NCBI GenBank assembly: GCA_036443405.1
Contig: JAZFYD010000201.1
Span: 1-21,094 of the forward strand
Direction of reading: 5' to 3'
Length of the DNA: 21,094 nucleotides
Source: JAZFYD01 sp036443405
GTDB taxonomy: Bacteria; Planctomycetota; PLA2
Positions within the stretch are counted from its first letter, which is position 1. Each line of letters starts with the position of its first letter. The translations under genes were made by a program, and so were the position numbers. Shown one piece after another: positions 1 through 6,802 of the stretch. The notes beneath the pieces are model-generated. The model ran no database searches. It was not told where the DNA came from and saw nothing but the letters and a program-made list of their open reading frames with translations.

Positions 1-273
1 AGTTCCGCCCGCGCGGACATCCAAAATCCGCTCATACCCGACATTGGAACCGAGATCCCTTCATTCGTGGTCGCCGAGATCACGCGCGATGGAAACCTCG
101 TGATTGTCGACACCTCCGGTGGCGACATGGAAGACCTCAACCCCAGCGGCGTTCCGCTACGCGACGCGTTCGTTCGCGTTCAGGCGAAGTTTGACTACGG
201 CGACCCCACGGAAGCCGCGCTGGGACCCTATGCCCAAATCGACAGCGTGAAGATCAGCTTCACGTTCAACTAG
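1..273 (+). CDS. 3' end of an unknown protein (5' end outside window)
   Basis: The frame is open from the first base to the TAG at 271-273, giving at least 90 residues. The start lies outside the window; the GTG at 67 is only an internal valine. The fragment has alternating hydrophobic and polar stretches typical of beta strands, and ends in KISFTFN. No family motif, transmembrane segment or cysteine is visible. Codon use (G/C at third positions) matches the neighbouring real genes, and a terminator-like hairpin follows, which supports it as a true gene end. I do not recognise the family. A surface or exported beta-rich protein is possible but not shown. Confidence 0.6.
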   Translation, partial: SSARADIQNPLIPDIGTEIPSFVVAEITRDGNLVIVDTSGGDMEDLNPSGVPLRDAFVRVQAKFDYGDPTEAALGPYAQIDSVKISFTFN

Positions 274-303
274 AGGGAACCTCCCTCAAAAACCTGTGCT
301 GGC

Positions 304-345
304 AAGGCCCTCGGTTGTGTAGACCGGGGGCTTTGCTCTTTCTTT
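304..345 (+). terminator. Rho-independent terminator after the first gene
   Basis: An imperfect stem pairs AAGGCCCTCGGT (304-315) with ACCGGGGGCTTT (323-334) around a short loop, and is followed by the T-rich run GCTCTTTCTTT. It lies between two converging genes. The T-run is on the plus-strand side, so it mainly serves the upstream gene. A small GAGGG/CCCTC hairpin at 273-287 overlaps the stop codon. Confidence 0.6.
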
Positions 346-366
346 GACCCAAAGGCTCAAAGTACG

Positions 367-1353
367 TCACGCATCCAACTGATCGCGCACCAACTTCGAC
401 CCGTCATTCCGCGCGTGCTCTTTCGTTTCCTCGTCGAGGCCGCTCTCGCGCAGGATCGCCAGCGCGTTTCTCGCGAGGCCGCGGCGGCCGGGGCGCGATA
501 GGGCGGTGTCGTGAAACTTCGCCCGGTACTCCGGACCCGTCATCGTGACCCACGATTTCAAGTCGGGTGTGTCGTGGCCGGCGCGCGGCGCGAACTCCTG
601 GCGCGCCGAGTCCTTCGCTTTCTGATTCCACGGACACACCTCCTGGCACACATCACACCCAAACGCCCAAGGTGCGACCGACGTCTCCTTCGGAATCGGT
701 TTCCACTGCTCGATCGTCAGGTACGGGATGCACCGGCGCGCATCGATCACGCGCGGGGCGACAAACGCGTCCGTCGGGCACGAGTGCAGACAACGTTCAC
801 ACGTTCCGCAACGATCCGGGTGAGGGGTGTCGGCATCCAGCGCCGCGGTCGTCAGCATCTCCGAAAGGAAGATCCACGACCCGTATTCCTGCGAGATCAA
901 GCAACCGTTCTTGCCCAGCCAACCGATGCCCGCGCGTTCCGCCCACGCCTTCTCGAGCAGCGGCCCCGTATCGCAGTACGCGCGAAACTCCTCGCCCGGC
1001 GCGCGCGCGCGCAGCGCCTGCTCGAACGCGACGAGCATGCGACCGACCACTCTGTGATAGTCCTCGCCCCACGCGTAACGCGACACACGCGCTGCCGCGT
1101 CCGGCTTCGGCGTGTGCGGCACGTGGTAGTTGGTGCCCATCACGATCACGGAGCGGCAATCGGGCAACAACTCTCCGATGGGCCGCCGGCGCTCCATGTA
1201 CTTCATGTCGCCGTGGTAGCCGCGCGCCAACCACTCCTGAAGATGCGCGTCCTCCTCACCGGCGACCGCCGCCGCGACGCCGCAGAGATCAAACCCCGCA
1301 TCGCGCGCACAGCGTTTCACATCCTTCGCCGAAAGGCCCATCGGCGCCAGCAT
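367..1353 (-). CDS. queG: Epoxyqueuosine reductase QueG
   Basis: QueG is a cytosolic cobalamin- and Fe-S-dependent enzyme that reduces epoxyqueuosine to queuosine in the wobble position of GUN-anticodon tRNAs, the last step of queuosine synthesis. The 328-residue protein carries the family's hallmarks: an N-terminal cobalamin-binding region, YCDTGPLLEKAWAERAG near residues 126-142 with the conserved aspartate (D128), and two ferredoxin-like [4Fe-4S] motifs. The first is C182-x2-C185-x2-C188-x3-C192P; the second uses C208, C233-x2-C236-x3-C240P. The length is normal for the short QueG form. The ATG at 1353 is taken as start; a second ATG four codons in (1341) is equally possible, since neither has a clear ribosome site. 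It is divergent from the ferredoxin gene, with a small tandem repeat between them. Confidence 0.95.
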   Translation of the reverse strand: MLAPMGLSAKDVKRCARDAGFDLCGVAAAVAGEEDAHLQEWLARGYHGDMKYMERRRPIGELLPDCRSVIVMGTNYHVPHTPKPDAAARVSRYAWGEDYHRVVGRMLVAFEQALRARAPGEEFRAYCDTGPLLEKAWAERAGIGWLGKNGCLISQEYGSWIFLSEMLTTAALDADTPHPDRCGTCERCLHSCPTDAFVAPRVIDARRCIPYLTIEQWKPIPKETSVAPWAFGCDVCQEVCPWNQKAKDSARQEFAPRAGHDTPDLKSWVTMTGPEYRAKFHDTALSRPGRRGLARNALAILRESGLDEETKEHARNDGSKLVRDQLDA

Positions 1354-1400
1354 ACGCCATCAACCGTTGCAGGCCCCGCCCCAACGCCGCGTCGCTCCAA

Positions 1401-1460
1401 CGGCGTCAGCCGTTGGGCCAAACAACACTGCGGCGTCAGCCGTTGGGCCAGCAACACTGC
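1401..1460. repeat. Two 30-bp units of a dispersed palindromic repeat
   Basis: CGGCGTCAGCCGTTGGGCCA occurs at 1401-1420 and again at 1431-1450, each followed by a near-identical A/G-rich tail ending in CAACACTG, giving a period of 30 bases. With the preceding CCAA the first unit makes the dyad CCAACGGCGTCAGCCGTTGG. On the opposite strand the same family is seen at 19213-19287. It lies in the queG/ferredoxin divergent intergenic region. Confidence 0.8.
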
Positions 1461-1479
1461 TCGGGTAGGATTTCCCGCG

Positions 1480-1719
1480 ATGGCCGACAAGGACGCAGCC
1501 TATTCGGAAAACGCCGCGGGGCGTTTCTACGTCGATGACCAGTGCATCGACTGCGACGCCTGCCGCGAAACGGCGCCGAAACACTTCCAACGCAATGACG
1601 ATGGCGGCTACAGCTTCGTCTTCAGCCAGCCGACGACGCCCGAGGACGAGGCGAAGTGTGCCGCGGCCATGCGGGGTTGCCCGGTCGAAGCCATCGGCGA
1701 CGACGGCGACGGCGACTGA
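1480..1719 (+). CDS. Small single-cluster ferredoxin
   Basis: A 79-residue acidic cytosolic protein with one [4Fe-4S] binding set: C22-x2-C25-x2-C28 (QCIDCDACRE) and, far downstream, C67 in GCPVEAI. This is the pattern of monocluster bacterial ferredoxins of the Thermotoga/Desulfovibrio/Fer4_13-like type, which carry single electrons to redox enzymes. An additional cysteine (C60) lies seven residues before C67. The start ATG at 1480 is chosen because the ferredoxin fold begins just after it and TAGGAT lies about ten bases upstream; the frame is open further upstream, but there it crosses the repeats and the antisense of queG. It is one base from the NRDE gene. It could supply electrons to the nearby QueG or to the class II ribonucleotide reductase, but nothing in the sequence identifies its partner. 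Confidence 0.85.
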   Translation: MADKDAAYSENAAGRFYVDDQCIDCDACRETAPKHFQRNDDGGYSFVFSQPTTPEDEAKCAAAMRGCPVEAIGDDGDGD

Positions 1720-1720
1720 A

Positions 1721-2395
1721 ATGTGCTTCCTGGTCTGTCGCGTCGGCAAGGAACCGCTGCTCGCGGCCAATCGCGACGAGGTCTACGCGCGCCCGTTCTC
1801 GGCGCCGCGGCTGTGGCTGGCCGACACCCCGTTTTGGGCGCCGCGCGACGAGGAGGAAGGCGGCACATGGATCGGCGTGAATCGCGTGGGGCTCGTGGCC
1901 GCGATCACGAACCGTTCGCTGCTTCCGGAGAAATCCGGCCGCGCGAGCCGTGGCCACCTGGTCACCGGAGCGTTGGCCCGACCGAGTCTCGCGGCCGCGC
2001 GCGAGTGGCTCGACGGCGCGATCGATTCCGATCCGCGCAACCCATTTCACCTGTTGCTTTTCCAGGGCGCGGCCGCGGTGCTCTACATCCACGGCCCCGA
2101 CGGCACCGACGTGCGCGACCTTCCCGCGGGCCTGCACTACGTGAGCAACCTGCATGACTTCGGCAGCATAGATCTCGATCTGCCCGCCGACGCCGACTTC
2201 GACACCATCCGCCCGCACCTCGCGGATCGCACGCCACGATTGCCCAACGGCTACCCGATCTGCAAAGACAAAAACGGCGAACGCGGCACCGTTGCGTCCA
2301 CGCTCATCGAACCGGGCCGCCGCTTCTTGTTCGCCGACGGCCCCCCCGACGTGGCCGAGTACGAGGCGGTGGCGGCGTACTACGTGCGCCACTAA
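1721..2395 (+). CDS. NRDE/TANGO2-family protein
   Basis: A 224-residue member of the NRDE (TANGO2, Ser/Thr-rich T10) family, with the defining NRDE tetrad at residues 17-20. An N-terminal Met-Cys would leave Cys2 exposed as in Ntn-hydrolase-like proteins. GGTWIGVNRVGLVAAITNR (about 47-65) is a typical family block. The biochemical role in bacteria is not well established; the eukaryotic relative is linked to lipid or haem handling. The start at 1721 is fixed by the family N-terminus (MCFLV); the frame is open much further upstream but overlaps the ferredoxin there. It follows the ferredoxin by one base, so the two are probably cotranscribed. The last roughly 45 bases of its coding region have a degenerate copy at 5462-5508. 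No transmembrane segment or signal peptide is seen. Confidence 0.85.
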   Translation: MCFLVCRVGKEPLLAANRDEVYARPFSAPRLWLADTPFWAPRDEEEGGTWIGVNRVGLVAAITNRSLLPEKSGRASRGHLVTGALARPSLAAAREWLDGAIDSDPRNPFHLLLFQGAAAVLYIHGPDGTDVRDLPAGLHYVSNLHDFGSIDLDLPADADFDTIRPHLADRTPRLPNGYPICKDKNGERGTVASTLIEPGRRFLFADGPPDVAEYEAVAAYYVRH

Positions 2396-2690
2396 AGCGA
2401 CGCAACCTGTTCTAAAGGCAGGACTTACGACAGCCGTTTGCGCCACGGGTGGCCCACGATCCGACGGCGCGGACTTCCCGAAAAAGTCACCTGACTCCAC
2501 GTTGGACTCCAGGTTGTGACTCAAGCTTGGGCACCCTGCAGCCGTGCGGCGAATCTCTCGGACACTCAATCTCCGTCTACGCCACTGTCGCGATGCGAGC
2601 CACTCCGAGTGGAGATGCTGCAAGAGTTTCCGGAGTCCGCAACCTTCAGCGCACCGAAACCGCCGAAAAGAAGGCATCGCGCGGGACATC
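2396..2690. other. 295-base intergenic stretch upstream of the pseudopilin
   Basis: No convincing gene is seen on either strand. The region contains one arm of the inverted 24-base element (2475-2498). It must also hold the promoter of the pseudopilin gene unless that gene is read through from the NRDE gene; I see no confident -35/-10 pair and no strong terminator after the NRDE gene. Reading on from the NRDE stop, the same frame stays open until a second stop inside the 24-base element (ending PEKVT). Confidence 0.5.
2475..2498 (+). repeat. Inverted 24-base element, copy A
   Basis: Bases 2475-2498, containing GAAAAAGTCACCTGACTCC, are repeated exactly and in reverse orientation at 5572-5595. 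The inner part AGTCA-CC-TGACT is a perfect 5-bp dyad, so it could be a protein-binding site as well as the end of a mobile or recombining segment. It lies 80 bases after the NRDE gene. Confidence 0.85.
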
Positions 2691-3359
2691 ATGGGAACCA
2701 GGCACCATGTCGTGAATCATGGCGTGGCTGGCGATTCGTCGCGGCCAGGCCCTACGCCGATTGGATGGAACCAACCCGGCGCGCGCGGCTTTACGTTCAT
2801 CGAGATCTCGATCGTAGTGGTCATTATCGCGACGCTGGTGGGCATCTCGGGGCCGGTGTTCTTCCGTTTCATTAAAAGCGCGAAAGAGACCGGCGCCGCC
2901 GAGGAGCTGCGTCAGATCGAACTCGAGATTTCCGCGCACATCGGTCGCACCGGATTTCCGCCCGCGTCACTTGCGGAGATTGGCATGGATCAACTCCTGG
3001 ACCCCTGGGGCCGACCCTACGAGTACTTGAGGCTTGTCGATGCCCCGGATTCGGATGATGGGGGCAACGGCAACGGTGGCAACGGCAACGGTGGCAACGG
3101 CAACGGTGGCAACGGCAACGGTGGCAACGGTGGCGGGGGAAACAACGGGAACGGCGGCAATGGCGGTGGCAACGGCAACGGTGGCGGAGTGGGGCAGGCG
3201 CGCAAGGATCACTTCCTCGTGCCACTCAACTCCGACTACGACCTCTACAGCAAGGGACCCGACGGAAAGAGCAGTCCGCCGCTAACGGCCGAGGCGAGCC
3301 GCGACGACATCATCCGGGCCAACGACGGCGCCTATTTCGGGCTCGCATCGGACTACTGA
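2691..3359 (+). CDS. GspG-like type II secretion/type IV pilus pseudopilin with Gly-Asn repeat loop
   Basis: A 222-residue pre-pseudopilin. The type III signal is clear: a basic leader ending ARG, then FTFIEISIVVVIIATLVGI, with cleavage after G33, Phe at +1, Glu at +5 and a hydrophobic helix of about 20 residues. The C-terminal part has the GspG pattern: LDPWGRPYEYL, then DLYSKGPDGK, which in GspG forms the calcium-binding loop region. Between these two blocks an insertion of about 45 Gly/Asn residues is encoded by a DNA tandem repeat. The protein would be processed by prepilin peptidase and built into a periplasmic pseudopilus or act as a minor pilin; no secretion ATPase or secretin lies nearby. 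The start is uncertain: the ATG at 2691 gives a long 33-residue leader, and an in-frame GTG at 2724 would give 22. The gene ends 3 bases before the HD-GYP gene. Confidence 0.85.
   Translation: MGTRHHVVNHGVAGDSSRPGPTPIGWNQPGARGFTFIEISIVVVIIATLVGISGPVFFRFIKSAKETGAAEELRQIELEISAHIGRTGFPPASLAEIGMDQLLDPWGRPYEYLRLVDAPDSDDGGNGNGGNGNGGNGNGGNGNGGNGGGGNNGNGGNGGGNGNGGGVGQARKDHFLVPLNSDYDLYSKGPDGKSSPPLTAEASRDDIIRANDGAYFGLASDY
3063..3187 (+). repeat. 15-bp coding tandem repeat (Gly-Asn) inside pseudopilin
   Basis: The unit GGCAACGGCAACGGT (Gly-Asn-Gly-Asn-Gly) occurs four times in perfect tandem from about 3063 and then decays into related GGC/AAC/GGT codons to about 3187. All units stay in frame, so unit gain or loss would only change the loop length of the pseudopilin. 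Confidence 0.9.
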
Positions 3360-3362
3360 TCC

Positions 3363-5450
3363 ATGAATCGCCGTCGTCGATCCGTTCTCCAGAGCAAGGT
3401 AGCGCGCCGCATCCTGATGCTGTTCGTGCTGTGCGCGTTGATCCCCGTCGGTACGGTAGCCGTCGTGGTCTTGACGCAGAATTCCGCACGCTTACGCAAG
3501 GACGGGATGCGTCAACTTCAGCGCGCGTGCAAGGCGCGGGCGATGGCGGTCTACGAGCGCTTGCAGTTGCTCGATGCCGAGATGAGGATGTCGATCGCCG
3601 GCGGGCAACTGTCGTTTGATGGAGTGCCCGGCGGTCGTTCCCATCCGCGGCCCCTTCCGTTGGCACGCATCTCAGCCGCCGAGCCCACGGATTCGATGTT
3701 CGGGCCGACCGGGCAGCCCCCTTTGCTTTCAGAACAACAGTGGACTCATCTGGGTCGCGGCAAGCCGCTGATCGTCAGCGCTCCTGCACGGAGGCATGAG
3801 TTCAACACATTCCTCGTGCGCGCGCTCGATGCCGAACGGGCACGCGATGCGACGCTGTGGATCGCGGTCACGGGCGAAGACCTGATCGAACTCGACACCA
3901 TGATGTCGACGAGGAGGTTGTCCATCCTCGACGGTCACGGGACGCCGATCGAGATGGCGCGCGTCGCTCGTTCGATGATCCGGCCTGCCGCCGCGGCGCC
4001 GGCGGACTCGAGTCGCGGCACATTCGAATGGACCGAGGACGGCGAGTCGTCGGTTGGCTGTTACTGGTCGCTCTTTCTCAAGGGCGAGTTCGGGGCGCCT
4101 GCGTGGCGAATCGTGATGGGCCAGTCAACGCGTTCGCTGGAAGCGCCGATCCAGTCTTTCCAGCGGACTCTCGTCCTATCCCTGATCCTCTCCATTGCGA
4201 TCGTCTCCCTACTGAGCATCGCCCTGATCCGGCGGACGCTCGGTCCGATCGCCGTCCTCCTCGCGGGTACACGCGAGATCGCGCGACAAAACTTCGACCA
4301 TCGCGTTTCCGTTCCCAGTGGCGACGAATTCGAGCAGCTTGCGCAATCGTTCAACGTGATGACGGAGCGCACCGGCCGTCAGTTCCAACTTCTCGAGACG
4401 TTGCGCGAGGTCGAGCGGGCGATTCTCTCGAGCCTCGATCCGAATCAGATCATCGGGTCCTTTCTGGCACGCATTCCGGAGTTGCTCGAATGCGTCTCTG
4501 CCGGAGTGATCCTGCTCGAATCGCACGAGGGTGCGGTCAAGTTTCATGTTCGGGTGGAGGGTGCCGTCCCCGTTGTCAAACCGGGACGCATCGACCAGGG
4601 GTCGATGGACTCACTTGGGCCGGATGTCGACTCGCACGTTTTTGCCGCGGCGACACTGGTACCCAGCGCGTGGCCCGGGCTGGTTGTCGCCGGAGTCGAG
4701 CGGCTCGTTCTTCTGCCCATTCACGTCGAGGGCCGCCTCTACGCCATCGTCGCGCTGGGATGCGAGTCCCGTATCAAGCTCGCGGAGGAGGACATCTCGC
4801 GTGTCCGACGCTTGTCGGGCCAGATGGCCATCGGCCTTTCGAACGCGCGACTGCTGAGTGAACTCGAGCAGCTCAACTGGGGCACGCTGACCGCACTCGC
4901 GCGAGCCATCGACGCGAAGTCGCCTTGGACGATGGGCCACTCCGAGCGCGTCGCCGGGGTTGCGTGTCAGATCGGCGGGCGCATGGGGCTCGGTGCCGAG
5001 GACTTGGACTGCCTTCGCCGGGGAGCTCTGTTGCACGACGTAGGAAAGATAGGCTCTCCCTCGGAGCTCCTCGAAAAAACGAGCGCACTTACCGCCGAAG
5101 AGTTCGAGGTGATGAAGGACCATGTCCGTCTCGGCGTGCGCATCCTCGAGCCGATCACCGCGTTCGCCGACGCGATCCCTGTCGTAGCCGAACACCACGA
5201 GCGGTTGGACGGATCCGGTTATCCGCGGGGCCTCCGCGGGGACGCGATCAGCCTCCACGCGCGGATCGTCGCCGTCGCGGATTGCTTCGACGCGATTGGC
5301 TCCGAGCGCCCGTACCGCGACGCGCTGCCGACACCGGAGGTTCTCGAAATCCTCCGCGAGCAAGCGGGCAAGACCCTCGACGAGATCGCCGTGGACGCGC
5401 TGCATCAAGTCGTGGCGCAGCAGTCGGCGTCAGTCGCCGAGACGGTCTAG
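3363..5450 (+). CDS. Membrane HAMP-GAF-HD-GYP cyclic-di-GMP phosphodiesterase
   Basis: A 695-residue sensor-effector protein. In order: basic N-terminus, transmembrane helix 1 (about 17-38), extracytoplasmic sensor region (about 40-265, no family recognised), transmembrane helix 2 (about 269-290), HAMP linker (about 291-345), GAF-like domain (about 360-500) and HD-GYP domain (about 515-685). The HD-GYP signature is intact: HSERVA, LLHDVGKIG, KDHVRLG and EHHERLDGSGYP, so metal binding and hydrolysis of cyclic-di-GMP to pGpG/GMP are expected. HD-GYP enzymes commonly control motility, adhesion and pili. The gene starts 3 bases after the pseudopilin stop, so the two are probably one transcript, and the enzyme may respond to envelope signals that govern pilus-like structures. 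No receiver domain is present; the signal would come through the periplasmic and GAF domains. Confidence 0.92.
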   Translation: MNRRRRSVLQSKVARRILMLFVLCALIPVGTVAVVVLTQNSARLRKDGMRQLQRACKARAMAVYERLQLLDAEMRMSIAGGQLSFDGVPGGRSHPRPLPLARISAAEPTDSMFGPTGQPPLLSEQQWTHLGRGKPLIVSAPARRHEFNTFLVRALDAERARDATLWIAVTGEDLIELDTMMSTRRLSILDGHGTPIEMARVARSMIRPAAAAPADSSRGTFEWTEDGESSVGCYWSLFLKGEFGAPAWRIVMGQSTRSLEAPIQSFQRTLVLSLILSIAIVSLLSIALIRRTLGPIAVLLAGTREIARQNFDHRVSVPSGDEFEQLAQSFNVMTERTGRQFQLLETLREVERAILSSLDPNQIIGSFLARIPELLECVSAGVILLESHEGAVKFHVRVEGAVPVVKPGRIDQGSMDSLGPDVDSHVFAAATLVPSAWPGLVVAGVERLVLLPIHVEGRLYAIVALGCESRIKLAEEDISRVRRLSGQMAIGLSNARLLSELEQLNWGTLTALARAIDAKSPWTMGHSERVAGVACQIGGRMGLGAEDLDCLRRGALLHDVGKIGSPSELLEKTSALTAEEFEVMKDHVRLGVRILEPITAFADAIPVVAEHHERLDGSGYPRGLRGDAISLHARIVAVADCFDAIGSERPYRDALPTPEVLEILREQAGKTLDEIAVDALHQVVAQQSASVAETV

Positions 5451-5461
5451 GTACGCAACAG

Positions 5462-5508
5462 CGCTCACCGAACCGGGCCGCCGCTTCCTGTGTGCCGACG
5501 GCCCGCCG
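5462..5508 (+). pseudogene. Degenerate fragment of the NRDE gene 3' end
   Basis: This stretch matches the 3' coding part of the NRDE gene at 2301-2347, with about five differences in the first 46 bases; GAACCGGGCCGCCGCTTC is shared exactly. It still reads EPGRRFLCADGPP against EPGRRFLFADGPP in the gene, and then diverges. No start codon or remainder of the gene is nearby, so it is a relic of duplication or rearrangement. Confidence 0.65.
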
Positions 5509-5571
5509 GTTGCGGTGGGGAGTACGGATCCGTCTCTGGCCGCGCCGCGCCGCGATTCTCCACCTCCCTAC

Positions 5572-5595
5572 GGAGTCAGGTGACTTTTTCGGGAA
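5572..5595 (-). repeat. Inverted 24-base element, copy B
   Basis: An exact reverse-complement copy of 2475-2498, containing GGAGTCAGGTGACTTTTTC. It lies about 120 bases after the HD-GYP gene. Read on the minus strand it ends an open frame with the residues PEKVT and a stop, as copy A does on the plus strand. Confidence 0.85.
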
Positions 5596-5791
5596 TCCCC
5601 GGCCCGATGCGTTCGCGGCTTGGATCCCCGGCACGGTGCGGAAACGTCATGCTCGCCGACGCTGCGGAGTCCGCCGTGACCGGAAGATCGCGGGCTGTTT
5701 TGTCAAAACCACACGCAGTGAAACGCGCCACGGTTGCCCGCACGGCTGGCACGAAAGCGGTGGTTTCCACGCCTACGATCGGCGGTCGGGC
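5596..5791. other. Intergenic region between converging genes
   Basis: Together with 5451-5595 this is a 341-base gap between the HD-GYP gene and the minus-strand operon. A 64-codon minus-strand frame (5770-5576) runs across it into the inverted element but has no recognisable domain or ribosome site, so I do not call it a gene. No clear terminator is seen for either converging unit. Confidence 0.4.
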
Positions 5792-6217
5792 TCATCCCTT
5801 TTCCCAGGAGATCCCCGCAGTGTTCGCGTGCCGCTTCCTGCCGAGACGGATCTTGCGCAGCAGGGCGGCGGTGCCGACACCCAGCGCGAGGAACACGCCC
5901 AATCCCCCGGCGATCCATACGGGATCCTTGAGCACGACGCCGATGATGACGACGAGCGCGCCCAAGAGGAACGCAAACGTCATGACCGCGAATTCGATCG
6001 CGCTCCAGGGACCGTGGTCCGGCGGCTCAACGCTTGCGCCGCGCGGCGCGTGGGTGAACACGCAGCCGAGCGGAAACAAGAACAACCCGGCGAACAGCAT
6101 TGCCGACATCCAGAGCGCCGATCCCACGTCTCCGCCGCGCGACAACCAATAAGCGAAAGACGCGATCGCCACGGCGGCGGCGAACCAGAGAGTCCCCAGC
6201 CAAAGTCCGCGGCGCAT
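5792..6217 (-). CDS. Small integral membrane protein, unknown family
   Basis: A 141-residue protein with four predicted membrane helices at about residues 5-25, 33-53, 71-97 and 101-119, separated by short loops. One loop (about 57-68) is Pro-rich, and the tail is basic (RKIRLGRKRH), which favours a cytoplasmic C-terminus. It is last in a minus-strand operon, starting 9 bases after the stop of the DUF2017-like gene. No good Shine-Dalgarno is visible, so translation is probably coupled. I do not recognise the family, and the link to ClpS is only by position. No enzyme motif is seen. Confidence 0.7.
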   Translation of the reverse strand: MRRGLWLGTLWFAAAVAIASFAYWLSRGGDVGSALWMSAMLFAGLFLFPLGCVFTHAPRGASVEPPDHGPWSAIEFAVMTFAFLLGALVVIIGVVLKDPVWIAGGLGVFLALGVGTAALLRKIRLGRKRHANTAGISWEKG

Positions 6218-6226
6218 GCTGTCAGT

Positions 6227-6802
6227 CTAGTCGCCGTTCGGATCGTCCAGCTCATCCAAACCCGACAGATCGTCCGGGATCTCGGGGAAGCGCGGATCCT
6301 TCCAGTCCTCCGGCGGCGGGTTCACTTTGTCGATCAGGCGGCCCTGCAGGATTGTGAACAACTCGTACTTCAACAAAAGCAGATTGCGCTCGTTGTTCTC
6401 CTCCGACCACTCCCACTCGTCCGGGTCACTGTTGTCCAGACCCAGTTCGCACGCGACGACGTGCCGCGCGACGTTCAGCGCGCTCATCCACGCGGGCACG
6501 GACTTCGTCGGCAGTTCCAGCACGACGCCGGTCTCCGTCGCCTCGAGGTTCCCCAGGTCGCGGCGCACGATTTCGCTCGCCGACGAGATCAGCTCGAACA
6601 GCTCGGGGTGTACGTGCCGTTCCCACTCGGCCTGATGCTCCGGGTCGTCCGACGGATTCGATGCAAGCCGATCGTTCACGGCATCGGACCGTTCCTCATC
6701 CAGGATGCGCGGCAACTCGTGCATCGCGACGATGAACCACGCGTCGGCCGACTCCATCCGGACCGAACCGTCGTCACGGCACAGAATCGTCAGATCGATC
6801 AA
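6227..6802 (-). CDS. DUF2017-like protein coupled to clpS
   Basis: A 191-residue acidic soluble protein. The pattern fits DUF2017, a family known mainly from actinobacteria where it sits directly beside clpS: a short N-terminal strand pair (LTILCRDDGSVRM), a helical region, a DDPEH segment, and a late W-x3-LNVARHVV block (about 139-149) matching the family's W..ALNdlRL. Its molecular function is unknown; the conserved pairing suggests a role in adaptor-mediated proteolysis. I chose the TTG start at 6802 because it overlaps the clpS stop (TTGA), which is typical translational coupling, and because the family N-terminus begins there. An in-frame ATG at 6757 is an alternative that loses the first strand. 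The frame is open further upstream, but that part lies inside clpS. Confidence 0.7.
   Translation of the reverse strand: MIDLTILCRDDGSVRMESADAWFIVAMHELPRILDEERSDAVNDRLASNPSDDPEHQAEWERHVHPELFELISSASEIVRRDLGNLEATETGVVLELPTKSVPAWMSALNVARHVVACELGLDNSDPDEWEWSEENNERNLLLLKYELFTILQGRLIDKVNPPPEDWKDPRFPEIPDDLSGLDELDDPNGD

Noticed and set aside
511..1479. Long open frame on the plus strand extending upstream of the ferredoxin
   Set aside because: It is the antisense of queG, is Arg-rich and lacks any domain until the ferredoxin start at 1480.
3063..3187. CRISPR-like array
   Set aside because: The repeats are contiguous 15-bp coding units without spacers.
3017..3212. Minus-strand frames opposite the Gly-Asn repeat
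   Set aside because: They are repeat-derived Pro/Leu or Val/Ala peptides antisense to the pseudopilin.
5576..5770. 64-codon minus-strand frame in the gap after the HD-GYP gene
   Set aside because: It has no domain and no ribosome site, and it ends inside the inverted element; weaker than the neighbouring genes.
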